From JADHUC01 sp964617665 (lineage in GTDB: Bacteria; Planctomycetota; Planctomycetia; Pirellulales; Pirellulaceae), in assembly GCA_964617665.1 (NCBI GenBank), contig CAZUAH010000184.1:1-24175 (forward strand): DNA of 24,175 nucleotides, in the 5' to 3' direction. Each line of letters opens with the position of its first letter. Position 1 is the stretch's first letter. Positions 7,540-15,489 of the stretch are shown one piece after another. The notes beneath the pieces were generated by a model. The model searched no databases. It saw only the letters and a list, made by a program, of their open reading frames with translations, and was not told where the DNA came from. A program made the translations under genes and the position numbers.

Positions 7540-9690
7540 CTAATCGGTCCTCTCATGCGAAAGCACTTCAAAGTACCGGTCGACCAGCTTCTCGTATTGT
7601 GGCGGGACGGCTTCTTCACTGGAGGCCATCAGGTCTCGCAGTAGCAACTCCCGCGCTTCCTCTTGTATGTCTTCGACGATGGTCGTGAGGTTCAGGTGAT
7701 ACGCTCCCGGCGCCGTGTAGTGATATCCTCCCAAAACATCGTTGACGACATAGTCCCATTGCCAGTTCGGCCGCGTTTTGCCCCAGCCGGCATCGATCAT
7801 CGCTTCGCGCAAGGCTTCGACCGCCGCGCCGTCGACATCGGCTTTCTCCAACGCCTGTATCAATCCCTGTGCGTCGAGATGCCATTGGGAGATTTCGGTA
7901 TCGGAGGCCAGCTTCGCCAGACGCTCGAGGAGTTCGGCGGCTTGCTTTTCCAATGCGATCAGTTGGTTCAACCGCGGTGCAATAATCTCACCGTGCAGTC
8001 CATCCAGTTCGTGGGCCAGCGCTTCAAGACGATCGGCTAAGTCCCGAGCGTCACGCTGGACTCCGGCAGGTTTCTGGTCGCGAAGGCGTCGCTGGATAGC
8101 TTCCATTTGTCCCACGAGACCGCCCAAGCCGGCACGCTCCCGCACGATCGTGATCTTCGAGACGAGTTCGCCCTCCGCTTCCGGATCACGGGCCAAGGCG
8201 TCAAGGAAATCCTGCAGTGTCAGCCCACCCTGGGCCAGCCGTTCGGACTCGTCGGCCAAGTCGTCGGAGACGCCGCCACCCGATCCTTTCGATTCACCAT
8301 CATCCGTACCCCTGCCGCGTCCGGAGCCTCCTTGCCCCTCGCCAGCCTGTCCTTGCTGGCCGGGTTGCTTGCCGCTTGGAGACTTGGACTGGCTGTCAGC
8401 CTCGCTCGTACCCCCATCACCGTTCCGCTTCGCGCCTTGGGACGGCGCGCCGGGCGGCGCATCCTGGTCGAGACGGTCGGCCAGCCCGCGCTCGCGATGA
8501 GCCAACTCGGACGACAAGTCCCGGGCGTTCCCGATCTTGCCCGCCAGATCACGGGCGCTCAGCCCTGCCACGTGCCGGGCCAACTCTTTGAACATGCCGC
8601 TCGCCTCGCCGGCAGCTTTCCGAGCCTCGTCCGTGTCGCCGCGTGCCAGCGCACCGGATGCATCCTCGGCGCGTTTTGTACTCCGCGCCATACGGCTTTG
8701 AGCCAGTTCAGTCATACCGTCAAGGCCCGACATCATCCGCTGCACTTCATGCGCATCCAACACAATCTCGTGCTGGAGCTGTTCCAACCCGCGGCGATCC
8801 AGCGGTTTGCCGGTTCCTTCCTCGCCTTCGCCGCCCTGTCGACCTGATGGCTGGTCGTCGTCGCCGGCACTTTCACTGGCGTCTTTCTTCCCAGTGCCCT
8901 GTCCGTCGGCTTCCTGCGGTGATGTACCGCTTTGTCCGGTGGAGCTTTGGCCTTGTCGGCCATCTGCTTGTTTACCGTCCCCCTGCTGGGTCTTCTGCCC
9001 CTCGCCTGTGTCGCCTTCCTGACGCGACTGCTTTGTCGAGCCTTCCGTACCTTCTTGACCTTCGGATGGCGACTCCGCAGGCTCGCCCTCAGGTTTCTCC
9101 GAATCGTCCGACTGGCCGGATTCCTGATCGCCTTCCGGCGTTTCCTGCTCTGACGGTTGGTCAGTCTTGTTCGATTCGGCCGAAGTCTGCGCGGTCGATG
9201 GGCTCTTACTCGGGCTCGGGCTACCTTGCTCGACGGGCACGCCGCCGAGTGTCGCGTAGACGAATTCCTCCTCCTCGGCCAATTCCTCAAGCTTCTCGGC
9301 CAGCAATTCCACCTGCTCGTCCTCGTCCTTCGGCTTGCGGAGCTTCTGGATTTGCTCGCGGTCAAACTTCTGGCATGCCGCGCTCGACGGGCTCTTCCCG
9401 AAAGCGGCACGCATGTCGCTGCGGGCCTTGATCAGCAGGGCAAGGGCTTCGCTCTGGTGTTCGGTGGCCGGAGCGAACTCCTCGGCGCGGAGCCGTTCGA
9501 TGCTATTTCGCATCTCCCTTTCCGCGTCGAACAAGAACTCGCAACGGAAGTTGCCACGTGCCTCTAGCCCCTGGGCGAAGGCCAGTGTTGCATCGGCCGT
9601 CGTCTCGTCGAATATGACGTACCGCTCGAGTGTCTGTTCGTCCGGCGATGCAGAGTCACTTTGCCGAACGATGCGTCGGGTGCGATTCAA
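7540..9690 (-). CDS. C-terminal part of split DUF4175-like protein
   Basis: 716 aa if translation begins at the TTG at 9690; the frame is open to the TGA at 9748-9750 and continuous in frame with the gene at 9748-11367. Residues from about 20 to 135 are helical, with acidic coiled-coil-like EDEQVELLAEKLEELAEEEE. A low-complexity acidic Q/E/G/S-rich linker follows (about 150-290), then a helical part, a second Gly/Gln/Ser-rich stretch (about 415-480) and a helical C-terminus ending near LVDRYFEVLSHERTD. The order of helices and Q/G-rich linkers is typical of the C-terminal half of DUF4175-type membrane proteins. No Shine-Dalgarno or ATG marks an independent start, which argues that this was originally one protein with the upstream part. 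Function unknown; the linker suggests an extended extracytoplasmic region. Confidence 0.7.
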   Translation of the reverse strand: MNRTRRIVRQSDSASPDEQTLERYVIFDETTADATLAFAQGLEARGNFRCEFLFDAEREMRNSIERLRAEEFAPATEHQSEALALLIKARSDMRAAFGKSPSSAACQKFDREQIQKLRKPKDEDEQVELLAEKLEELAEEEEFVYATLGGVPVEQGSPSPSKSPSTAQTSAESNKTDQPSEQETPEGDQESGQSDDSEKPEGEPAESPSEGQEGTEGSTKQSRQEGDTGEGQKTQQGDGKQADGRQGQSSTGQSGTSPQEADGQGTGKKDASESAGDDDQPSGRQGGEGEEGTGKPLDRRGLEQLQHEIVLDAHEVQRMMSGLDGMTELAQSRMARSTKRAEDASGALARGDTDEARKAAGEASGMFKELARHVAGLSARDLAGKIGNARDLSSELAHRERGLADRLDQDAPPGAPSQGAKRNGDGGTSEADSQSKSPSGKQPGQQGQAGEGQGGSGRGRGTDDGESKGSGGGVSDDLADESERLAQGGLTLQDFLDALARDPEAEGELVSKITIVRERAGLGGLVGQMEAIQRRLRDQKPAGVQRDARDLADRLEALAHELDGLHGEIIAPRLNQLIALEKQAAELLERLAKLASDTEISQWHLDAQGLIQALEKADVDGAAVEALREAMIDAGWGKTRPNWQWDYVVNDVLGGYHYTAPGAYHLNLTTIVEDIQEEARELLLRDLMASSEEAVPPQYEKLVDRYFEVLSHERTD

Positions 9691-9747
9691 CGTGAACCGC
9701 TGGCGGGCAATCAGCTCTTCGAGCGTGATGCTCCGCCCGCCGCCCTG

Positions 9748-11367
9748 TCACGTCCCGCCCACTTTGAAGAACCGCTGAAACGGCCGGATTTCGATAAACC
9801 GCAAATCGGTCTCCGCTCGCTTCGGCTTCTCTGGATAGTTGTCCAAGACGTAAGCGAAATAGGTCACCGCGCTGGTTTCGGTGACCGTAAACTCCTCCAG
9901 GCATAGAAGCTCTTCCAGTGCGGCGTTGGTGGTCAAGTGGATGTTGCCGTCGGCGTCCGGCTCGACGCTGGTGCTGTATTCTTTGGTAACAAGCCCGCGT
10001 TCCTTGCTGTTGTCGATCTGGAACACGATACCCGCCTCGCTCACGCCGAAATCGTCATTGACGCGAATCCGCATGGGCACTTCCGCGATCGAATTCACCT
10101 CCCAGGCTTCGGGCGGATCCTCGAAGTCAACGCGAGGCGTCTGGTCCTCGCGCACCCGGATACGGTACTGGTTATCCGGCAACGGTGCGCCTTCGTGTCC
10201 CGTGGCTACGATCGAGTAGAGCTTGTCGCCGTCTGGCTGCAACGTGGCGACCAAGCCGTCCTGACTCGGCTCCAGCGGAACGCGGACTGGCGGCACTGGT
10301 TTGGTGGATTCTTGGGCCTTGTGCGGCGGATCGCTTACCAGAAGGCACGCCTCGCGGCAATCGCGGTCGAAATCCAGCTCGAAGCCGATTTCGCTACCCT
10401 CGATCACAACCAGATCGCCCCCTTCGACGGTTTTCGGGCCCACGCCGGTGTATCGAGGTGCCGCCAGCGTGGCCTCGAACTTCGTGAGGGTCAACGGATA
10501 ACGGATTGTGATGTTGTGCAAATCGCTTTGAATCGAGCCCGCACGGAAGCGGTAATCGAACGGTTCGACTACCTTGTCCATCGCGACGACGTATTCCACA
10601 CTTCGACCGTCCGACGAATGTTGATCGGCTTCATCTGGGCCGAGTTCCTGTACCTTCCAGCCGGCATCTGGTGCGTCGGTTTTGCGGCTCAAGAGCGTAA
10701 TCTGGCGGTCCACTCGACCGTTCAGGGAAAGCACAAGCGCGACGTCGTGACCTTCGTCGATCATTACGTCGCCCGGCTTCACAGCAAGCGTCGTATATGG
10801 CTGGTCACTCAAGAACGCGCGCCGAGTGGCCAGTCGCCATTCCCAGTCCAGCAGCAGGAGGACCATAAGCACGACGATCGGGGCGACGGCAAGCGCGGCG
10901 GCAATGATCGCTTGCCGTCGAGGCACAATCTCGCGCAGATCGAGAGGTTGCGCCTGGAGATCGGTCTCTTCCTCCAACGCCGATACCAGGGTCGGTTTGA
11001 CTCCTTCCTCCGCGACTTTCTGAGGATCGTGGCCGGAGAACTGCACGACGGTTCGCACGCGTTGCCCAAGTTGCGGGAATTGGGCTTCAAGCTCCTGGGC
11101 GGTGCGCGGTCGACTCCACCACAACAGCGGACGAACGACACCTACAGCCACAACCATCAGCGTCAGACCCATCGTCACGCCCAGCCAAGTCGCGCGCACA
11201 TTCCACGCCAATTCCCACGTGTAATCGGCCGCGGCCAGACCCACTAGTGCGCAGCCAGCCACGAACGCGCCGCAGCAAATGCCCTGCGTGATCCGCATCC
11301 GCAGTACCGCAGTGCGTACTGCATCAAAGCGACGGACGAATGGTGGTTTTTCCACTGGTCGAAGCAT
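9748..11367 (-). CDS. N-terminal part of split DUF4175-like membrane protein
   Basis: 539 aa. The ATG at 11367 has GGGAG at 11375-11379 seven bases upstream and is preferred over the open frame to 11583, which runs through a REP-like repeat. Order: TM helices about 28-47, 59-84 and 151-174 (IIAAALAVAPIVVLMVLLLL), then a long extracytoplasmic beta-rich region with several Ig-like strands. It ends at TYFAYVLDNYPEKPKR, RFIEIRPFQRFFKVGGT and a TGA. The ending is the point at which DUF4175-type proteins pass into their helical C-terminal half, and here that half follows directly in the same frame after the TGA. Read through, the protein would be about 1275 aa. The gene is 140 bases downstream of the BatA-type gene and belongs to the same cluster. 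Whether it is functional as a truncated product is open. Confidence 0.75.
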   Translation of the reverse strand: MLRPVEKPPFVRRFDAVRTAVLRMRITQGICCGAFVAGCALVGLAAADYTWELAWNVRATWLGVTMGLTLMVVAVGVVRPLLWWSRPRTAQELEAQFPQLGQRVRTVVQFSGHDPQKVAEEGVKPTLVSALEEETDLQAQPLDLREIVPRRQAIIAAALAVAPIVVLMVLLLLDWEWRLATRRAFLSDQPYTTLAVKPGDVMIDEGHDVALVLSLNGRVDRQITLLSRKTDAPDAGWKVQELGPDEADQHSSDGRSVEYVVAMDKVVEPFDYRFRAGSIQSDLHNITIRYPLTLTKFEATLAAPRYTGVGPKTVEGGDLVVIEGSEIGFELDFDRDCREACLLVSDPPHKAQESTKPVPPVRVPLEPSQDGLVATLQPDGDKLYSIVATGHEGAPLPDNQYRIRVREDQTPRVDFEDPPEAWEVNSIAEVPMRIRVNDDFGVSEAGIVFQIDNSKERGLVTKEYSTSVEPDADGNIHLTTNAALEELLCLEEFTVTETSAVTYFAYVLDNYPEKPKRAETDLRFIEIRPFQRFFKVGGT

Positions 11368-11438
11368 CGCATTACTCCCGTTGGAGGTGGCGTACCTAAG
11401 CTCGTTCAACCGCAGGGCCAGCGGCCCGCGTGTTGCCG

Positions 11439-11472
11439 GACACGCCCAGCCCGTCGGGCTTGGGGTTAAACG
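11439..11472. repeat. REP-like element, second locus
   Basis: On the minus strand this begins CGTTTAACCCCAAGCCCG and contains AGCCCG-A-CGGGCT, a compact hairpin. It shares the TTTAACCC-x-AAGCC core with the repeat at 7406-7491 and, like it, lies in an intergenic gap of the MoxR cluster (11368-11507). A short GGGCC-AGC-GGCCC hairpin lies just to its left. Similar extragenic palindromes are, from memory, common in planctomycete genomes; I could not confirm copy number. Confidence 0.5.
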
Positions 11473-11507
11473 AGGAATTCGTCTGCACCTTGTTCCTTTG
11501 TTGTATC

Positions 11508-13502
11508 CTACACAGTAGTGCGGTTGGCCAGGAAGCCTTCCACAAGAAGCACAGCAAACAGGGCAAGCAGCGCCCAGTGCCAAATTTCATCTTGACCCAA
11601 TTCACCGCCAGGCATGCCCGCTGCGGCGACATCCGAGTCCGCGTCGGCTGCCTCGCCCATCGGATCGAACTGAAAATGGCTCGCCAAATCAGCGATCGTC
11701 GAGCGGTCGGTTTCCGATTCGCGTGGGTCGACGTTAACGATTTCGTGGTAGCCGCCGCGATCGTAGACGCCAGGTTCCGGTGCCGATTCGGTCGGATCAA
11801 ATTCGTCCGTTTCGCGCGAGCGAATCGGGCCTCCCTCGGTCAACCCGACAAGATAGCCTAGCATCTGATGGACCACCGGCACATAAAGGCGCGAACGCGG
11901 CCAGTCGCTCCAGTCACGGTCGCTGGTGGACGCGAACCAAAGAACCTTCCCTCGGCCGTGTCCGCATTCAAGCAAGGCCGCGCTGCCGTCCTGAAACGTC
12001 GCCAGAACCTTCGTTCCCTCGGCGGACTCGATCTCCGTGAAACTGCGAAACGCCAGTCGCTGCAGATTACCGTACTGCGGATCGTAGAAGGGCTGAAAGA
12101 CGGGATGCTCCCGATCCCATGTGTCAAGACGCCACGGCAATTCAATCGCAGTTCGAGGACCGACGAATCGGCCGAGAGGGATTCCCGCCGCGGCGAGCTG
12201 GTGGTAGAAGTCAGCTTCGACGCGATCCCCCGCGAAGATCAGCAATCCGCCACCTGCCTCAACAAATCGAGCGAGACGACGGGCGTCCGCCTCTGACAGA
12301 TTTCCCACATTGGCCAACACAACCGCAGCCGCACGCCCAAAGTCCGGCAAACGGGCGCCGTCCACGCGGGAGGCTACGCGCGGTAGATATGGGCTTTCGG
12401 GGTAGTCCTCACCGGGTGGAGCCAACCGCAGGGCCGCCTCCAGGAAATACGTTTCCGATGTGACGGGCGAGTCTGTCGGATCTCCATCGACGGTTAAGAC
12501 CTCGATCGGCGGCGCGACGAGCACTGCCAGGTGGCGGCGATCATCGAACGACATCTCGTCATCGATCTCGACCATCACGTATCCCTGCCACAGCCCTTCA
12601 TCCAACTCGCGCAGTTCAAACTCGATCGCGTCGCTCGCCCCGGGCTCCAGGTTGACTTGGCTGCGCCAGTTCCGCTGGCGCTGACCATGCTGCAGGTGTA
12701 GGACGACCGGAAGCTTGTTGAGTTCAAACTGGCTGGCGTTGAAAACTGTCGCACTCACGGTGATCGGCTCGTGAGGGCGCACGACATTCCTCGATGGCGT
12801 GACGCGCGTCACGGCGGCGTTCCGCGGGTACGGCTGGCCGAAGTCGACTACGTGAACCTGAACATCTCTGGGCAGCGGTTCGGCGGGCGTGCGTCCCAGC
12901 CCGCAACGCTGCAGGTCGGTCAGGAGATAGATCTCTTTGTGCATCTGCGTCGATTGCACGCAAATGCCGCGTGCCCAGGCCATGGCCGCGCCGTAGTCGG
13001 TAGTGGCGTAACAGAGTTCCGGCGTCTTCCAGTCGTCCGACGCCTCCTGCGATCCGTCCGCGCCATTTCCTCCCGTGATGGGGCGCACCGCCCGGTCGAA
13101 GAAAGCCGGCTTCACTTCCGTCCCCGCGCCGTACGAGTTCAGGATTCGCTTCGCCTCGTCGACAGCCAAATCCAGCGCGCGGCCTCGCGTGCTCGTCAGG
13201 CCCATGCTCCCGGAGCGATCGACAAGCGTTACGACCAGCCGGTCGTCTCCCTTTCGCTGCAATGCGAGCAGGAAGGGCCGAGCAAACAGGACAGCCAACA
13301 GCGAGATCGCGCCGATACGTAGAGCCAGCAACAGCCACCGCTTCAGCCGCTTGCGCCGCGCGTTCTGGCTGAGCGCGATCTTCAGGAACTGAAGCGTCCC
13401 CAAATCCACTCGACGCGCCCGCTGTCCGAACACCAGATGAATGATGATCGGCACAGCGACTGCGGCCATCGCGGCGAGAAATCCGGCCTGAACGAAGCCC
13501 AT
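11508..13502 (-). CDS. BatA-type membrane protein with vWA and GATase-like domains
   Basis: 664 aa. Residues 1-80 match the aerotolerance-regulator (BatA) N-terminal region: TM about 5-24, then the basic RARRVDLGTLQFLKIAL and NARRKRLKRW, and TM about 56-78. The vWA domain (about 89-235) has MIDAS-type DRSGSM (95-100). A beta-rich region follows (about 245-335), then a GATase-like fold (about 340-560; AAAVVLANVGNLSEADARRL, GGGLLIFAGDRV) that lacks a nucleophile Cys. A C-terminal TM lies at about 642-658 (WALLALFAVLLVEGFL). The bulk between the second and last TM helices should be on one side of the membrane. GAGG-type ribosome site 10 bases upstream of the ATG. It starts 12 bases after the DUF58 stop. 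Probably works with MoxR in envelope protein maturation, by analogy with Bat systems. Confidence 0.88.
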   Translation of the reverse strand: MGFVQAGFLAAMAAVAVPIIIHLVFGQRARRVDLGTLQFLKIALSQNARRKRLKRWLLLALRIGAISLLAVLFARPFLLALQRKGDDRLVVTLVDRSGSMGLTSTRGRALDLAVDEAKRILNSYGAGTEVKPAFFDRAVRPITGGNGADGSQEASDDWKTPELCYATTDYGAAMAWARGICVQSTQMHKEIYLLTDLQRCGLGRTPAEPLPRDVQVHVVDFGQPYPRNAAVTRVTPSRNVVRPHEPITVSATVFNASQFELNKLPVVLHLQHGQRQRNWRSQVNLEPGASDAIEFELRELDEGLWQGYVMVEIDDEMSFDDRRHLAVLVAPPIEVLTVDGDPTDSPVTSETYFLEAALRLAPPGEDYPESPYLPRVASRVDGARLPDFGRAAAVVLANVGNLSEADARRLARFVEAGGGLLIFAGDRVEADFYHQLAAAGIPLGRFVGPRTAIELPWRLDTWDREHPVFQPFYDPQYGNLQRLAFRSFTEIESAEGTKVLATFQDGSAALLECGHGRGKVLWFASTSDRDWSDWPRSRLYVPVVHQMLGYLVGLTEGGPIRSRETDEFDPTESAPEPGVYDRGGYHEIVNVDPRESETDRSTIADLASHFQFDPMGEAADADSDVAAAGMPGGELGQDEIWHWALLALFAVLLVEGFLANRTTV

Positions 13503-13514
13503 ACTGCTGTTACC

Positions 13515-14411
13515 TCAATAGGATTTCGAACGTTTCACCAAGTAATCGAGTAATCCTTGATCAAGTGGGTCTGCTGTAGTCAATTCTACCCGGTCGATCC
13601 CGCGAGTGCGGCACTCGGTATCGACTTCCTCTCGCCAGTCGCTGAATGCCCGTCGATAGGCCTGTTGAATACCGTCGGCCTGCGTGACGATCTCCTGGCC
13701 GGTTTCCAGATCGTGGAAACGGATATTGCCGTCCAACGGCAAGTCACGTTCCCATGGATCGAGCACCTGGAAGATCAGCACTTCGTGGTTGCGGTACCGC
13801 AGGTGTTCAAGGCCCTGAACGATTGCCGGAATCTCGTCAAACAGGTCGCTGATGATAACGACCATTCCCCGGCGATTGGCCAATTCGGCGGCCTGATGCA
13901 GCGCCTTCGAGGCGTCGGACGGCGGCCGAGCCGATGTGGCCGCAATCGCACACAGGATGTCGTCGAGTTGATGGGCTTTCGCACGCGGCGCCAGGTGCCC
14001 GACGATCGAGTCGGCCACTAGCGTCAAACCAACGGCGTCGTGCTGTTTGAGCGCCAAGTGAGCCAAAGCCGCCGCCAAGGCCGCGCCGTAGTGCAGCTTG
14101 CTGCGGCCCGTGTTGGCACACTCCATCGAGCCGCTAACGTCAAGCAGCAGGTAGACGTTCATGTTCGTCTCGGCGCTGTACTCCTTGACGTACAGCCGCC
14201 GGCTGCGGGCGAACAGTTGCCAGTTGACGTGCTTTGGATCGTCGCCCGGCACGTATTCCCGATGAGAGGAGAACTCGACACTGAATCCGAGGTACGGACT
14301 GCGATGCAGCCCCTGCAGAAAACCCTCGACGATCGACCGGGCCCGAAGCTGGATACTCTCCAGTCGGGAGAAGAACGCCGGATCGACCAATTGCCGCGTG
14401 TCGAGGGTCAT
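13515..14411 (-). CDS. DUF58 domain protein with vWA fold
   Basis: 298 aa. The DUF58 hallmark is intact: GFSVEFSSHREYVPGDDPKH (42-61), then VNWQLFARSRRLYVKEY, followed by MIDAS-type DVSGSM (91-96) of a vWA fold. A second conserved block, RRGMVVIISDLFDE, follows about 100 residues later. There is no signal peptide or membrane helix, so it is a soluble cytoplasmic partner. Its ATG overlaps the TGA of moxR by four bases (ATGA), giving translational coupling. DUF58 proteins almost always accompany MoxR ATPases and are thought to bind or present substrates to them; the exact role is unknown. Confidence 0.92.
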   Translation of the reverse strand: MTLDTRQLVDPAFFSRLESIQLRARSIVEGFLQGLHRSPYLGFSVEFSSHREYVPGDDPKHVNWQLFARSRRLYVKEYSAETNMNVYLLLDVSGSMECANTGRSKLHYGAALAAALAHLALKQHDAVGLTLVADSIVGHLAPRAKAHQLDDILCAIAATSARPPSDASKALHQAAELANRRGMVVIISDLFDEIPAIVQGLEHLRYRNHEVLIFQVLDPWERDLPLDGNIRFHDLETGQEIVTQADGIQQAYRRAFSDWREEVDTECRTRGIDRVELTTADPLDQGLLDYLVKRSKSY

Positions 14412-15484
14412 CGAGTCTTGTCCTCCTTCGGCACGGCTTTCACTAAACGGCGTACGATCTCGTCGCTGTCGATCCCATCGGCGCGAGCGTGGAAGTTCAA
14501 AACGATGCGGTGGCGCAGCACGGACAGGGCCAGTGCGCGGATGTCGGCGAAATCAACATGATACCGTCCGGCGAGGATCGCGCGTCCTTTGCCGCCCAGT
14601 ACCAGGTACTGCGATGCGCGGGGGCTTGCCCCGTAGGAGATGTACTTGTGGACGCCGTCGATCGGGCGCGACACGTCGGGCCGCGATGCCGCGACGAACC
14701 GGGCCGCATAACGCACTACGTCATCGGCGATGGGCACGCCGCGGACCAAGTCTTGCAGTCGCAACAATTCCTCGCCCTTCAGTACCGGCGCGGCCTCGGC
14801 GACCGTGGTCGTCGTCGTGCCTTTGACGATCTGCACTTCCTCGTCGATCGAAGGATACTGCACTCGAACGTTGAACATGAAGCGGTCAAGCTGCGCTTCC
14901 GGCAGCGGGTAGGTCCCCTCCATCTCGATCGGGTTCTGCGTGGCGACAACGTAGAATGGCGGCGTCAGTCGATGAGTTTGTCGACCGACTGAGACCTCCT
15001 GCTCCTGCATCGCCTGCAACAGGGCGGCTTGCGTTTTGGGCGGTGTGCGGTTGATCTCGTCGGCCAGCAGGAAGTTCGCAAAAATCGGCCCCGGCATGAA
15101 CTCCATCTTGTGGCGGCGCGTCTCGGGATCTTCTTCGATGACGTCCGTTCCCGTGATGTCCGAAGGCATCAAGTCCGGTGTGAATTGGACTCGACGGAAC
15201 TGCAAATCGAGCGTCCGCGCAAGCGTCCGCGCCATGAGCGTCTTTCCCAACCCCGGTACGCCCAGCAGAAGGACGTGACCGCGGCAAAGAAGGCCAATCA
15301 GCAAGTGCTCGATGATCTCCTGCTGGCCAACCACCACCTTGGCCATCTCCTTCTTCACTTTCGCGTACGCCTCGCGAAGCCGGGCGACGACGGCCGCATC
15401 TTCGCCGGACAGGGTCGGCGTATCCGCCGCCGATTTCACCTTGCCGGGGGCCGCGCTTGGCTGTGCTTTCTTCGGTGAATCCAT
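14408..15484 (-). CDS. moxR: MoxR-family AAA+ ATPase
   Basis: 358 aa. A charged, Ala/Pro-rich N-terminal extension (about 1-40) precedes the AAA+ core: Walker A GVPGLGKT (75-82), the MoxR-typical RVQFTPDLMPSDITGTDV (98-115), Walker B LLADEINRTPPKTQAALLQA (139-158), sensor-1 region VVATQNPIEMEGTYPLPEAQ and arginine-finger LDRF, then the C-terminal lid with SPRASQYL. All catalytic motifs look intact. AAAGGT at 15492-15497 lies 7 bases before the ATG and within the end of the preceding gene, whose stop is 5 bases upstream. MoxR proteins are chaperone-like ATPases that act with vWA proteins; three vWA partners follow in this cluster. Confidence 0.95.
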   Translation of the reverse strand: MDSPKKAQPSAAPGKVKSAADTPTLSGEDAAVVARLREAYAKVKKEMAKVVVGQQEIIEHLLIGLLCRGHVLLLGVPGLGKTLMARTLARTLDLQFRRVQFTPDLMPSDITGTDVIEEDPETRRHKMEFMPGPIFANFLLADEINRTPPKTQAALLQAMQEQEVSVGRQTHRLTPPFYVVATQNPIEMEGTYPLPEAQLDRFMFNVRVQYPSIDEEVQIVKGTTTTTVAEAAPVLKGEELLRLQDLVRGVPIADDVVRYAARFVAASRPDVSRPIDGVHKYISYGASPRASQYLVLGGKGRAILAGRYHVDFADIRALALSVLRHRIVLNFHARADGIDSDEIVRRLVKAVPKEDKTR

Positions 15485-15489
15485 GAAAG

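Noticed and set aside
9748..9750. Selenocysteine at the in-frame TGA
   Set aside because: The position falls in a glycine-rich linker and not at a redox site, no convincing SECIS-like hairpin follows, and Gly is the likely ancestral residue.
7778..9778. Several long plus-strand open frames over the low-complexity gene
   Set aside because: They are Arg/Pro/Ser-rich shadows of the repetitive Q/G/S-rich coding sequence on the minus strand.
9937..11247. 436-codon open frame on the plus strand
   Set aside because: It is antisense to the DUF4175-like gene, has no recognisable domains or leader, and is explained by GC-rich codon usage on the other strand.
11368..11583. N-terminal extension of the DUF4175-like gene to 11583
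   Set aside because: It would run through the REP-like element and into the preceding gene; a good ribosome site marks the ATG at 11367.
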